DNA of 64,000 nucleotides from Cycas panzhihuaensis. Lineage: Eukaryota > Cycadophyta. Position 1 is the stretch's first letter. Each line of letters opens with the position of its first letter. Positions 22,677-34,314 of this stretch are shown here, piece by piece. Position numbers and translations under genes: made by a program. The stretch spans positions 237,591,741 through 237,655,740 of the forward strand of contig CM041465.1 in NCBI GenBank assembly GCA_023213395.1. Reading direction: 5' to 3'. A model generated the notes under the pieces. That model saw nothing but the letters and a program-made list of their open reading frames with translations, made no database searches and was not told where the DNA came from.

Positions 22677-24512
22677 TATATATATATGTATGTATGTATA
22701 TTAATAAGACAAACTTAGTGTGCTTGTTTATGTAATGAAGGAAAGAAAGCAAATAAAATATCTTTCGTTGCTAACTACTTTGACATGCAATAACCAAAAC
22801 AAATGTGAAAGGGGAAAAATGGGGATGTTGCCTTAGGATGGCAAGCTCCTCTTTGTGGTGGTGTTTCCCCAAATGGTGGTGGGCAACTCACATTTAGATT
22901 ATGATTTATTCCAATAGTTTAAGGTAGGGGTGAGATGCAGAATCTCTAAGATGGGTAGTAGATCTCCCAACTAAAACATTATACTAGTGGTGGTAGGATA
23001 TGGAGGAATGATTTGTAGCTTTGGGAGGGGATTACCCTAGTGGAAGGAGGCTCCTAAAGTTGGAACTTAGGCTTAGTATCCTTCCTATGAGCTCCTTTGA
23101 CTAGCCAAAGGTCTCCACCTACCTGCACCAATGGTTTTGGGTGGTGAGACACAAGTTTAGTTGTAAGAGGAGGTGTCTCCTCTAAGGATCACTTACGTAG
23201 ATCTTGAAAAATATGAATATTCTTACTTTCAAAGTAAGATTCAAGTCAAAAATGCAATAAACAATGAAAGAGAAAGGAGAAATGAAGATGTTTACAAATG
23301 AAAACAACCTAGAATTGGGCTTACCCACTTAGGAGAGAAGGCGATGGTGAAAACTCAAGGTTATTGTTATTAGAGCTAGCTTAGAGGGGTGAAATCCTTA
23401 GACTTTGATGAAGAGTAGCATCTCCTTGGCTATAGTGGTAGCTTGGGGAGATCCTCTTACTCCTTGAGTGCTAATTCCCCCTCCATTATCTTGCCAAAGT
23501 GCCAATTTTCTATAGGTTCTATGCTAGAATGATGAGAAACTATGTGTTTTATATTTCTTGGAGAAGAAGAGAGCTTGAGAGAGTGTAACATTGATGCATA
23601 ATGAATTTAAATTTTGAGTTTTATTAGTTTAGTGAGGTATCAAGATTATTAGTCCCCGATCTAGGCTAGTCCTGAGGTGGGATCTAGCATTAGAGAGTAA
23701 TTAATACAAAGAAATCACTATTTCTGGTTATGATTAACTACATAACAGTTGTCCTACAAAAATATTCATAACACCACTAATATATTTGTAATTTCACAAA
23801 TATATTAGCGAGGCACAACAATTATGGTAAGGCAGATAGAAAACCTAGTGAGGCTATAACATAAGCTCAAAATTAATGAAAAAAATAGTAAAAACATCAC
23901 AAATTTCAATAAAACTAAAGGAGACTAGAAAGAGGATGGTTGCCAAGGCTTGTAATCCTCCCCAAATGATGGGTCCATCTAATTAAGTTTGTTAAGAAGT
24001 CTATCGAGTAATGGAAACAATTCAGAAATAGAGTGGAATAGGCTAAAATCTTAATGAAATGATATTAAATTGTAGAAACTAATGAAACAAATGAATGAAC
24101 CTCATGCAGGATGAGAAATAGGAGCACACTCTCCCATGGGGACCTTAGCAACTCTCCTCAGCAAATCATGGAGCGAAGTAAGGTATAATAGAAGGGTAGA
24201 GATGTGACTAAAGGGTATGAAACAAATTGGAGATCATGTGAATCAAGCTACAGAAGCCCTTGAGTACTTGTAACTAGTGCAGAAATCTCCTAGGAGCTAT
24301 CATGCCATTAGACTGGAGTCCTAGTTGTCATAGGCATACAATTTCACACACAAGCAAGGGATCAAGCAGGCATCTTAAGCAATGAAACAATCATATAGCC
24401 ATAATACATTTCAATAATCATAAAATATAAATAAAGTGAAAGGAAAAGAATATATATACCTAACCTTACCTATGTGGTGTCACTCTAATCCATTCCTACA
24501 AACCAAGAAATA
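20888..24512 (-). repeat. T3 5' long terminal repeat (about 3.6 kb)
   Basis: The minus strand starts TATTTCTTGGTTTGTAGGAA and ends ...GCACACTTCCA. Both ends match the other Tat LTRs. The longer size comes partly from microsatellite growth (22607-22701) and A/T-rich expansions. Its start abuts the integrase core of T4 at 24513, so T3 inserted into T4. The body of T3 is not recognisable to the left of its primer binding site. ORF-like stretches inside (20932-21159, 22233-22430) are not supported. Confidence 0.8.
22607..22701. repeat. Palindromic compound microsatellite
   Basis: (CATA)n passes into about 25 uninterrupted TA steps and then into (TATG)n. The block is therefore a near-perfect inverted repeat that could extrude a cruciform. 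It lies inside the T3 LTR at the place where T5's two LTRs also carry short TA/TG runs (about 30320 and 45415). The open frame across it is an artefact of the repeat. Confidence 0.9.
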
Positions 24513-25000
24513 GACATAATATCGGTGATATGAAATTTGTCACAAAGTTCATTGACCTAAGTGTTACAAAATAAAGATCCATTATCCATACTGATAATAT
24601 GAGGGATCCTAACGTAATAAATTATGTGTTGAAAGATGAAGGTAGCAATTGCTTTTCAGTGATATAAGTTAAGGGAATCACTTCACTCTAATTTTTGAAG
24701 TACTTAGAAGTAGTTAGGATGAACTCATGACCTGTAAATGATGGGGGATAGATTTGTCCTATGAGATCAAGCCTCCATTATGAGAAAGGCTAAGGATTAA
24801 AAATGGATCTTAGTGAAATGGATGGTTGATGGATTAAAGAGGAATGTGCTTAGTATTTCTCACATTTTTATACATGTGTGTGAGCATCTTTGAAGAAGGA
24901 TGGCCAATAATAGCCCATATGAAGGATTCAAAGAGTTATTCATTGGCCACCAAAATGACCACTATAGATGCTATAATGACATTCAATTGGAGTACTTTGG
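24513..25000 (-). pseudogene. T4 integrase, zinc-binding and core part
   Basis: The zinc-binding domain shows SGHFGGQ, then MGYYWPSFFKDAHTHV and KCEKY at about 24980-24840. The core includes SEVIPLTYITEK and MDNGSLFCNT, then VNELCDKFHIT at about 24560-24527. The sequence is lost at 24513, where the T3 LTR starts, before the catalytic Glu. Many stops are present. The homologous T2 stretch (4802-4600) aligns without large gaps. Confidence 0.8.
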
Positions 25001-25409
25001 GCCTTTGAAGGTAATAGATATCTTAATAAAATATCATCAAAGGAGCATTTATACAATATGTTATCTAAAAGAAGGTATTTATGTGCAAAGGCTCTCACTC
25101 TTTTTTATTTCTTAGAATCAACATCAAGGGATATGTTTGATCATTAAGATAGGCCCAAATGTCTTTATACCGATTTTTATTTATAAGGCTAATATTAACT
25201 TATAAAATATACTCATCTGGAAGAGAATCATTAATGTTTGTGGAGTTGTGGTTAGGTAATGGTACTATGGTGAGTTATTCAGTAACTACCATCTCCTTTT
25301 TAGACTTATAGTTTACTACCCTTAGGTCAAACTCTTATAGGAGAAGGGCCCATTTACTAGTTCATCATGTTAAATCAAATTTGGTGAGTAGTAGACAAAT
25401 TAGGTTTGT

Positions 25410-25688
25410 TTAGGCTATGACAAGGGTAGTGTTTCCTAATAGGTAGTGCCAAAGTTTCTCAGTAGCATAGATTAAAGCCAAACACTCTTTATTAGAGAGA
25501 GAGTAATTGAGTGCAATTGTTACTAAGGTGTGACTAACAAAGTAGATTATACATTCTTTGGAAAAATTGTCTTCTTGGGCCAACATGGTGCCCAAGTATT
25601 CTTTAGTTGATGAGGTGTAAAGAATGAATGATTTTTCAAAATGGGGTGGGACAAGGATAAGAGCTGAAATAAGGGCTTGTTTTAGCAT
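25410..25688 (-). pseudogene. T4 pol RNase H
   Basis: An open 92-codon stretch reads ALISALILVPPHFEKSFILY, then TKEYLGTMLAQEDN, then ALNYSLSNKECLALIYATEK and LGNTTLVIA. It is the same domain as T2 5882-5472 and T5 38959-38420. The Asp expected after SFILYTS is Thr-Lys context here (TSSTKE against TSEIDE in T2), so the first acidic residue is probably lost. It follows RT after a stop. Confidence 0.82.
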
Positions 25689-25700
25689 ATCAAAAGACTC

Positions 25701-26590
25701 TTAGGTGGCTAAAGTTCCCTTGATTAGAACATCTTTCTTAAGGAGATCTATTAAAGGTTTGTCATTCAAAGTAAAATTAGCTATAAAACATCTTAAGAAA
25801 TCAAGTCTACCTAAGAAGGATTTGACTTCCTTTCGAATCTGAGGAGGTGGCATATCTATAATGGAAACTACTTTATTAGGGTCAACTCTAATACTGACTC
25901 TAGAAATAATGTTACTTAGAATTTTCCTAAAAGTGACTATGAAGACACATTTATTGAGATTCAAATAGAATTAGTACTTTTTACATTACTTAAAAATTAT
26001 TATAAGGTCATGGACATGATATTGTCGATGTCAAGATAAGGCTAATATATCATCAAGGTAAATAATAATAATGTGCCCTAGTAGGTTGTGAAATATAAAA
26101 ACCATGGACTACTTGTATATGTCTCCAATATTTTTAAGGCCAAATATCTAACTTTGTACATGAAAGTACCCCAAGGGTTGTAAAAGTGGTCTTATAATAG
26201 TTATTAGGGGAAATGAGGATTTAATTGTAACCTGAGAAACCATCCATAAGAGACATTAATTCAAATCTAGTGGTTTGGTCCTAAATCTAGTTAATAAAAG
26301 GAAGTGAAAAGTTATCTTTAAGATAAGAATCATTAACATCATAAAAATGAATACATATTCTAATAAAACCATTATTTTTTGCTATAGGGACAATGTTAGA
26401 AATCCACTGTGAGTAATCAATTAACTCACTAAAGCCTACCTTAAGATGTTTTTCAACTTCTTATTTAATAATAATAGATAGATGTAGGTGAATAAGTCTT
26501 TGTTTCTAACGTTTGGGCTTTATTCTAAACAAGGTTATAATATTATAAATCACAACCTTAGGTTTAAGGCCTTTCATGTCATAATAGTCC
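25701..26590 (-). pseudogene. T4 reverse transcriptase
   Basis: The frame is broken but the motifs are the best kept of the gypsy copies. EVEKHLKVGFSELIDYSQWI is followed by AKNNGFIRICIHFYDV and MSLMDGFSGYN with the first catalytic Asp. The catalytic pair IIIIYLDDILALS is at about 26060-26035. The thumb/connection region is open at 25964-25701 (NLNKCVFIVTFRKIL, then SIIDMPPPQIRKEVKSFLGR). YLDD is the variant usual for many Ty3/gypsy RTs. Confidence 0.86.
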
Positions 26591-27357
26591 CATGTAAATA
26601 TAGAAGAGAATTTAGTAAAGAGATTGTGTAGTTACTCAATTTTATAGGGTGAACAACTAACATAAACCTTGATTATTTTGGGTTCTTATTAGGTTCCAAC
26701 ATTTATATCTATGGTGTTCTCAACAAGCATCATATTTCTTTCTTCAAAATTAGAGGGGCTTGGATCGAGGGATAAAGAAGAGGGGAAAGTTTAGTGATTA
26801 TAAGTTAGTGACAATGAATCTAAATGGATACACTTAGCAAATCCTAATTTATGATGATTGGGAGGTAAATTAGGAGAGGATCTTGCTAAATATTGAAGGA
26901 TTGCTTTATCATTCTCAAAATGATCTAACCAAAAGATGTTATTTTAGAGTAGAGGAGTAAAAGGTAGTTCTCTTATATTAATTAGTTGGGACACTAAGTA
27001 AGCTAGTGTTGAGGGAATAATATCGATAAGGGAAGTTGTAATTTGTAATAGATCTTGAATAGGGAAGGTCCAGTCTAGTTGTGCTAAGAGATCAAATTAC
27101 GATGGTGCATCTAATTGACGCATCATGCCATCGAGAAGATGAATGGATGGTTTGGACTCTTGAGTGGTAATGATCATGAGGATTGGTTTAGTTTCCTCAT
27201 GGTTAATTTAAAATGGAAAATCAACATTGAAACATTGTCCAAAAACTAAGGAAACAAGAGAGGAGGATGATTCTCCTTCTTCTTGGATTGTTTCAATGAA
27301 TGGAATAGATTTTTATATAGGTTTATTCTTAGATTTAATGACTTTTAGTTCTCTATC
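26591..27357 (-). pseudogene. T4 PR-RT linker
   Basis: The minus strand after the protease end reads DRELKVIKSKNKPI with further coding-like text and stops. Near the RT it reads LFTKFSSIFTWDYYDMKGLK, the region before RT that is also seen in T2. The copia element C2 was inserted at its very start (27357). No catalytic motif is expected or seen. Confidence 0.65.
27353..27357. repeat. C2 target site duplication, left
   Basis: CTATC lies directly before the C2 5' LTR. The same five bases follow the C2 3' LTR at 50960-50964. Five base pairs is the usual length for copia and gypsy integrases. Confidence 0.9.
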
Positions 27358-27573
27358 TATAGAAGCTAATGTTTTATCTAGGGTTCTGATGTGTTCCTAA
27401 AGTATTTAATTGAGGATCCTTAATCCTTCTCCCCTCCTCTCTCAAGGTGACAAGTGGCACAATCCTATTGAGTGGTTATCATTTATACGTTCTCCATAAT
27501 TATATATATACAATCAAATGATTGATTAATAAAGTGAAGAGCATTCATCTATTGTCATATTAAACCTTTGACA
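27358..27573 (+). repeat. C2 5' LTR (216 bp)
   Basis: The LTR starts TATAGAAGCTAATG (TG decayed to TA; the 3' copy has TGTAGAAGC) and ends CCTTTGACA. It contains the TATA-like TATATATATACAATC at about 27501-27515 and ends 216 bp on, equal to the 3' copy. Confidence 0.92.
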
Positions 27574-27585
27574 TGGTATCGGAGT
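27574..27585 (+). other. C2 primer binding site (initiator Met tRNA)
   Basis: TGGTATCGGAGT follows the LTR directly. The canonical copia site complementary to initiator Met tRNA reads TGGTATCAGAGC, so there are two transitions. Confidence 0.88.
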
Positions 27586-28209
27586 AGGTCATTGGGTCCT
27601 CCTGTCTGTGAGAGAGTTAAGTAAGGGTTTCTATAAAGAAGAAAGATTGAATCAAGTCATTATCAAACAACATTCTCTTCTAGAGTTCAAATTCACTCTA
27701 AGCAAATGTCAATCTAGTTTCAAAGGAGATCATACAATCATGTATGGAAGTATATGACCTTATATAAACACCAAAATTAAAAGTCATCATTTGAAGTCAT
27801 TTTGGTGTAGTTTTGACTAGTCATAAGGGCATGCAGGTTTGAGGCTTCTCCTCTTCAAAAATCTTTAAAAGTTTTTCAAAAATCACTGATTCAAGGTGTT
27901 GAAAACTCCTCTCATATTTGATTGATAGTGTTAATTCCATATTTCAAGAGATTTGATTTGATTTTTTAAAGATTTTGATCTATTTTCTCTGAAACTCTTA
28001 GGTGTGGGTTCTTACCTTCTTGATATTGTATCTCTTAGACTTGAGTTAGTTTTAAGATAATAAACACATTTTTGGATACCCGTTTAAGAGTATTTCAATT
28101 TAGGACCATCATTTTTCTTGTCTATATACTTTGGGTTCTATATAGAATTTTATACAATCATCCATACATTTGTCCTTACAGCCTCTTGTCATTAAATCTA
28201 ACCTTCTCA

Positions 28210-28922
28210 ACAGTCAATTCACAAATAATTATGGCCACCTCTATTGGATCACTACCTAAAAATAATAAATTAACTTAAATGAATTTTAGTATTTAGACAA
28301 TAAAAATAGAGGGTCTCTTGATGGAAAAACATGCCTGGAAGATTACCACTAGGAAAGAAAAATAGCCATCTAACATTGTAGATTTAATAAACTGAGAAGA
28401 AAGGAATAATACAGTAGTCTTTATACTCAAGATCTTAATTTTTTATTCCTTCTTAGTATATGTGGATGACTTAGAACATGCTAGTGAAATATGGAAAATA
28501 ATGTCCTCTATGTTTAGTAGAAAAAATGAAGTAAGAATTATGGCTCTAAGAGAAGAACTTTATAAACTAAAAATGAGGGAAGGTCAAACCATGTCAGAAT
28601 TCATAACAAGGGTAACCAATATTAAAATTGCTCTTCTCATTTCTAGAGACAAGTTGATTAACATCGAGTTGATACATCTTGTACTTAACAAACTTCCTAA
28701 ATCCTTTAATAATATGGTAAACATATTGATAGGAGGAGGGAAAACTGCCACACTTACTTTTGATGTTCTTATAGGCCATATGTTAAGTCAACAATAGAGA
28801 AACCAAATATATAAAGAAGACTTAGAAGTTGAAGAAGCATTTATCACTAAACTCCACTTGGGAGGCAGAGGACAAGGACAACCTAATCCATGGTTATAAG
28901 GAAGAGCACCAATAACTTACAG
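28210..28922 (+). pseudogene. C2 gag, N-terminal and central part
   Basis: The leader ends at an ATG near 28231. The UBN2-type copia gag domain is open at 28462-28797: ASEIWKIMSSMFSRKNEVRI, then LREELYKLKMREGQTMSEFI, then HLVLNKLPKSFNNMVNIL. After a stop it continues as GGRGQGQPNPW, the basic stretch before the zinc knuckle, and is then cut by T5 at 28923-28928. The knuckle itself lies beyond T5 at about 47335-47385. Confidence 0.85.
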
Positions 28923-28927
28923 GGGAT
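28923..28927. repeat. T5 target site duplication, left
   Basis: GGGAT lies directly before the T5 terminus TGGAATCG. It is repeated at 47275-47279 directly after the other terminus. Joining the flanks restores the copia gag order across the insertion. Confidence 0.93.
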
Positions 28928-31900
28928 TGGAATCGTACCTTTGGGGGGGTCACTAAATTCAGGAGAGATCGTACCAACATAAGTGACGATTTCATGGTGA
29001 AGGATCTACAAGAGTGAGAGATAGAGAGATCACCCATAAAAGGTGTTTGTGCATTAGAACATAGGTTCGAGGACCTGCAAATGGTGCACAAACTCCCTTC
29101 CAAATAACACCTCCTTGATTCAGAGTTGGGGGCAAAAGGGAGATCTCTTCAGTTGGTCGAGTAACCTCCAAAAGGGCCCTCCCATCATGGATGGCTAAGG
29201 AAGGGAGGTAAAGGTGATGGCGCACCTCTTCTTATGAAGAGGGAGGTGGGTAGAACAAGTCCTAATAGAAAGAAGAAAAGACTCACGCGTTGGCTTAGAG
29301 TGGCTAGAAGTGTGAGTAAATGAAGGGGAAGTTGGGTTGATGAACTAAATTTGAGCTAAAAGGTGAAGATAAAGGAGGCTTTACTAATAGCAAGGAAAGA
29401 TGACCTTGAGAGGAGGTACTCTTAAGGAGCCACGCCTAAACGGGGTTAAGTGTGGGAGACAAATAAAGCAAATTAACACTATGTTTATTTTCGTTCTATA
29501 GTAATGTGATGTAGGGTGCAGGTTATCATTATTTATGTTTGTTTCTTATGAATGCAAAAAATGAACTTAAAAAAGAAACAATGCACTCTCTTTCGGTTTC
29601 CTAGGTATTAGCATCCCTCTCTTTATCCTTTATGAACAAGGGAAGAAAAAGGGCAAGCAAACTACTAAGGAAAAAAGGGGTACGTATGAGAAATGCAAAC
29701 CTACCCAATGATATGCAAGGGGGAAATGAAGTACCAATGGATAAATTCTCAACCTACCTTACCTAAATCCTATTGAAAATGTGAGTTTAGGTGGGGGGGA
29801 AACAAGTGAGTGTGTGACTAGAAGAAGTGGCATCTATTGGTATGAGTTAGCTAATTCCCACTATGTAATCTAAATGAAATAAGAAATAGCAACTGATATA
29901 ATGTAAATAATACAATCCTTTCATCTTTCTTTTCATTTTGAGGGCATAAAAGAGGGGGGAGAGAAGGGCAAGAGTAGGAAATACAAGGTAAGGAAACATA
30001 CTTAAGAATCTGCCTTACTTCTTTCATGATCTAAGCTCTCCTCCTTAATGTGCCTTGTTGTGGATGGCATAGTGAAAGGGGTGTTGACTAAAAGGGGGGA
30101 TTCCTTACCTTCCCCCAAAACTTAAATGTAAAAGAAATCAAAAGAAAGGATAAATACTTCTATGGAAAATTTGAAGTACAAAAATAACAAGGAAAGGAAG
30201 GCATACCTGCAACATAGACCTCCATTTTCTCCAAAGTATGAGAAACCTGCATAGCACAAGTTTTCCTTTTCCCAAGGGGTGATGGATATGTGTGGGAGAA
30301 AGTGCATACAAGGAGATGTATAGATATATGTATATATTCCTTTTTTAAGGAAAAGGAACAAAAGAAAATATACTTAATAGATATCTACCAAGTAACAAGT
30401 ATGCAATGTTAGTATTATTTATACTTTATATGCAAAACCAACAAGTAATACGAAAGAGGGGGTAAAAAGGGAAGAAAATGGATAGCTCAGAATGACTATC
30501 CCTCCCAACTAAATGCTCTACCTGCCTCCCAAGCACCCAAGCTAATAGCTATGAGGACCCAAACTACTTAATAATAGGTGCAACATAGGTTTTTACAAGT
30601 AAAGAAAATGGTAGCAAGAAAGCTATAAAAATCATAAATGTCACAAAACTTGCAAGTGCAACTTTTCTAAGTTTATGCAAGAGCAAACCCTAAAGCTAAA
30701 AGGGTATGAAACAGAGCTAAAAAATAGGATATATATGATCTTTAGTGGTTGGTTGCAGGCATAGAAAAGGGTTTCCTACACTATAATCAACAGAAGTTTT
30801 CACCCCAATAGTTTCCTGGGTAAACAAGGAAGGCATGGAGGAGGGAAAGGGAAGGAGAGAAGGGGGATACCCTTGAGGAGAAGGCATGTGGATGTGGAAC
30901 CCTACTTAAGACTTCTTTCACTCTCCTATTAACCTATTTCCTTGCTACCACCTTGAGAAGACCTAAAAAGAATGTGTGGGAGGAAGTATGTAAGCAAGCA
31001 AGAAGGAGGGATTGCCTCCTAATATAGCAGAAAAGAAGGGAAAAGACTTCTCACATGAAGAGACTAGTAGAAGAATATCTATGCTATAGAAGGAATAAGC
31101 AAAAATAGATCTCAGAATACCTAGTAAGGGTAGATCTATGGTAGATCTACTAAGAAAACTATGTGAGAAGGGAAGTTCCCTTAGGGGTTACTAGAAAACC
31201 CGTATAGTATAGTAAAAGAGGAGCAAAACCTATGAGAAAGGTGAAGCTTAGAGCTTGGTGGGATGCTTGGAGCATGAATCTACCTCATCCAGCACTACTA
31301 TAGACCTATAATCTATGTTTCTTGTGTTGTAGGAGTTGGTAACTAAAAGATGAAGTATGTATAACAAATTTGAAACCTATTTTAGAGCTTGTGGAGAAGA
31401 GAGGAGAGAAAAATGAGTGAGAAGAGGAAGAAATAAATTGAATTTTGGGTTTTTAAACCTAACCCTAGCTCAATGATCGATTAGGGTTTACCCTGGGCAA
31501 AAATCAACTTGTTGCCACATGGTGATTTTATATTTAATGTGAAATTATCGTGGCCAGACAAAAAAAGAGTTATGGACAGATGTCCCCTAGCAAACTTTGT
31601 GATACCACAAAGTTTACAGTAGTACCATGGAGTTTACAGTGGTGCATCCAAAGCTAAGGAAAAAAGAAAAGGGGGGGAGCCTAGAGGCTCCTTAAAGAGG
31701 AGAATCCTAGACCCTAAGGGATCATTCTACACTACCAAGGTAGCAAGGAAGGGTCATGGAACCTAGAGGGACCACAGCAGGTAGGAAACTATGGTCAAGG
31801 ACTCCAAAAAGAAACAAAAGGCACCAATAGGGTGATAACTAGGCCTAGGCAAGGTGCTAAGGGTTATGTCATGCTAATAAATGATGTGCAACGGGCTGTG

Positions 31901-32165
31901 GGAGCTAAAAGTGCTTAGGGGTATTGTGGAAAACCAACAAAGGGTTGTGGAGCACTATGGGATATGGATCCCTAGTCGTCATAGGCTAAAAGTGTTGAGA
32001 TGTATTATGAACAAGCAAACAATGCATAGTGATCATGTAGTCACTCAGTCAGGATGCAATGTGCATGATGAGCCTCAATCAACCATTGACAAAATGGAGG
32101 ATAAAAGCATACATGAAATTACTTAAGTAGAGTTGGCCATGTCCATTCCCGATAGTTGGGAAACA
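28928..32165 (-). repeat. T5 3' LTR (3238 bp)
   Basis: The minus strand starts TGTTTCCCAACTATCGGGAA and ends ...CGATTCCA. It aligns along its length with 43987-47274. Local length differences occur at microsatellites: a (GA)n run and a (GT)n run are expanded in the other copy. The U3 motif with GTACCACAAAGTTTAC-type repeats is at about 31596-31655, followed by TTTTTAAACC as a TATA candidate at about 31450. Confidence 0.92.
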
Positions 32166-32175
32166 CTATCCCCTT
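32166..32175 (-). other. T5 polypurine tract
   Basis: The minus strand reads AAGGGGATAG directly before the LTR start TGTTTCCC. This is the primer site for second-strand synthesis. T6 has AAAAGGGTAG at the same position. Confidence 0.8.
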
Positions 32176-32719
32176 AGTAGCAAAGCCTCGTTGCTTAGAA
32201 TCATGATGCGATGGTGAATATTGGTAATACAAAAGTTAGTAATATATAACAAATATTGCAGTGTCATCAAGCAAGGGTAATGGCAAGTGCTATGGTAGAA
32301 TGTGTAGATAGGGAGAAGAGCAGGACGACATAGGGGTTGCATATACATCACCTTAAAGTCAAATCAGAGGAAGGGCATATGAGGGGGATGCCTCCATCAT
32401 GCATATGCAAGATGACTAGTGGTGACGGTCATGAACATGCTTAGCCAAATGTTGTGAATAAAAGTTATGTACATATAAAAGTTAAAATGATGGGGACTTC
32501 ATACCAAGGGTGGTATAAAGGATAGAGTGAAGAGAACAAACCCGGTGGTCACCATAGTTTATCCTCATTAGTGGACAACTTTTAGATGCGCAAATGGATC
32601 GTGAGATGGAGGATGGGACAAACCTAGAACTAAGGCACTTGGGTAACCTAATAGGTTCCTTAAGGAGGATCATCAAGGAGAGGGAGATGATGCTTAAAGA
32701 TGCGATAGACAAGGTTGTC
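32176..32719 (-). other. T5 spacer between aRH and 3' LTR
   Basis: It is non-coding on the element strand as far as I can see. It aligns with the T6 spacer (55990-56650), sharing for example the stretch after the polypurine tract with GCGATGAGG-like text. The minus-strand frames 32351-32166 and 32712-32482 contain no domain. Confidence 0.55.
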
Positions 32720-33060
32720 TGCCTCAGTGTTTTGGTCTTAGGAATGTGCTAAATGTTTACATAAGAGAAATAAGATAAGAGGCACCTAGCAGTCAAAGTG
32801 AAGGCTCTCAAGTGTGGGTAACATACCCAGTAAACCTGGGTAAGATGTGATATGATGACCTAAGAGTCTTAAAGTAGGATGATGGGACTATGGTGGAAAT
32901 GAAGTGCATCGATAAGGGCTTCAATAATGGCTATGTATTCAGATTCATTATTGGTTGCCTTTGGGAGGAAGACTCCAAAACATATATAGTCATACCCAGA
33001 GGGGTCATAAAGGATCTATGCGGTAACATAAGGGCCTAGATTACAATGACTTCCTCTATC
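32720..33060 (-). pseudogene. T5 aRH (second RNase H)
   Basis: The minus strand reads FSDRGSHCNLGPYVTA with the first catalytic Asp. It continues with ILYDPSGYDYICFGVFLPKA and NNESEYIAIIEALIDALHFH with the Glu. The DS motif is interrupted by TAA/TAG on each side, followed by VIISHLTQVYWVCYPHLRAF. A frameshift near the end replaces the last conserved segment (NAEADSL in T1). It is plainly homologous to 942-1364 and 57094-56650. Confidence 0.82.
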
Positions 33061-34314
33061 AGAGAAGACAAGTAATGTCATAGTGAGAAGATGAGAGTTT
33101 CTGTCAAACGGTGGGGGAAGAACATTGATGACGGGGTCAATGAGTAAAGATAAGGAACAAGAGGTAGTGATAGGACTATGAAGTAGTCAAAAGGCTATGA
33201 GTAAGGATCATGAAGGATAGGAGAGTCTTGAAAAGAGGTTACCCAGAGGCGAGGAAATTGACTTGATAAAGGGGATGAGGAGATGGTGGTAGAAAGGGGC
33301 AAGGTGAGGCCCAAAGTTAGGGAGGTGCTTCCTTTGGGAGCCCCAAGGAATCGAACAGGTAGCAAAAATGGATCTAGGGTGGCAAATTGAGCCAAAGGAG
33401 TATAAACATGGGTATGTTTTAGAGTGGTACAAAAATTAAGACAAAAGCGATCTGTGAGAGACTGAAGGGGTCATCTTAAATGTGCCAAAGAGGCTTAAAA
33501 TGAAGGCCACTAAGGTGGAATAGGGGATGGACTAAGAGGGCAAAGGTAATAAGGGTAAAGAGATGGTCACAGGGGCTGTTGTGGTAAAAAGAATGGAAGT
33601 AGTACCCCTCGAGGCCTCCACATATATAAAGGAAGGAAGGTAAAAATGAAGTTTATTTTCACAGACTCGTGATCAATCTAGAGCCTGTTCCTTTACACAG
33701 CAGAGCGCTACCCAATTTTAGAGGTACGTAACAGAAGATCTGACCATTGGATTAGGGAGCAAAGACAACTGACATGACCGAGACGATGAGATGATGGTGG
33801 CTAGGCTAGACCTAGTAAGTGGATCACCCCTACCCTTTCCATTTTTTTGTTTGAAATTTAATGGATTTTAAGTTTTCTAAGTTAGTTTTTTGGCCCCTTA
33901 AGGGTGATTTAGGACCCTGTGGAGCCTGATTGGGGCCTAAAGAGTGGGGGGAAGACTAGGGCATTAAGTAGCCCTGGTCCAAGTGGGCCTCGCCTTGGCC
34001 TACCTAGACAAAAATTTGGGATTTTTTGGGCATCCCTCCCTCCCCCTTTTTATGGGAAGAAACGAGGGCCCTATGGCAAAGATTGCAGTGCCATGGAGTT
34101 TGTCACAGGGCTGCTGAGGGGATGTTGAAATCTTAGTGAGGCCCATGTCAAACTCTATGGGGCAGAAGCATAAAGCTAGAAAAAAAGAAGGAAAAAGGAC
34201 CCAAAAGGATACCTAACTCATCCAAGTAGAATGAAAGGCATCCTAAGGGCAGTTAGACATAGCATGAGGGGTATTTAGACTGACTCTTAGGTGGTTTTAT
34301 AGGCAATTATCATT
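33061..34314. promoter_or_regulatory. T5 divergent spacer between aRH and antisense gene
   Basis: About 1.2 kb separates two coding regions that point away from each other. T6 has a matching spacer at 57095-58230, and T1 probably at 1-941. Shared landmarks include a TTTTT-rich tract followed by GGCC-rich text (33840-33930; 57790-57850) and an AGACTAGGG segment (33952; 57890). Because the antisense gene needs its own start, the promoter should lie here; I cannot place a convincing TATA box. A possible 3' splice site (TTTTATAG) is at about 34295-34302, just before the ATG. Confidence 0.5.

Larger units (their letters stand above)
24513..27357 (-). mobile_element. T4: old Tat element, INT-to-PR segment
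   Basis: On the minus strand, T4 runs from 52820 (gag) to 50965, is interrupted by C2, and resumes from 27357 to 24513 (RT, RNase H, integrase core). It is cut on the gag side by the T6 3' LTR and on the integrase side by the T3 5' LTR. Both LTRs of T4 are outside the recognisable DNA. The 5-bp duplication CTATC on both sides of C2 shows that the two segments were once joined. T4 is the most A/T-rich element and the deepest layer of the nest. Confidence 0.85.

Noticed and set aside
22507-22752. 81-codon minus-strand frame with a Tyr-Ile repeat.
   Set aside because: It is the translation of the TA/CATA microsatellite.
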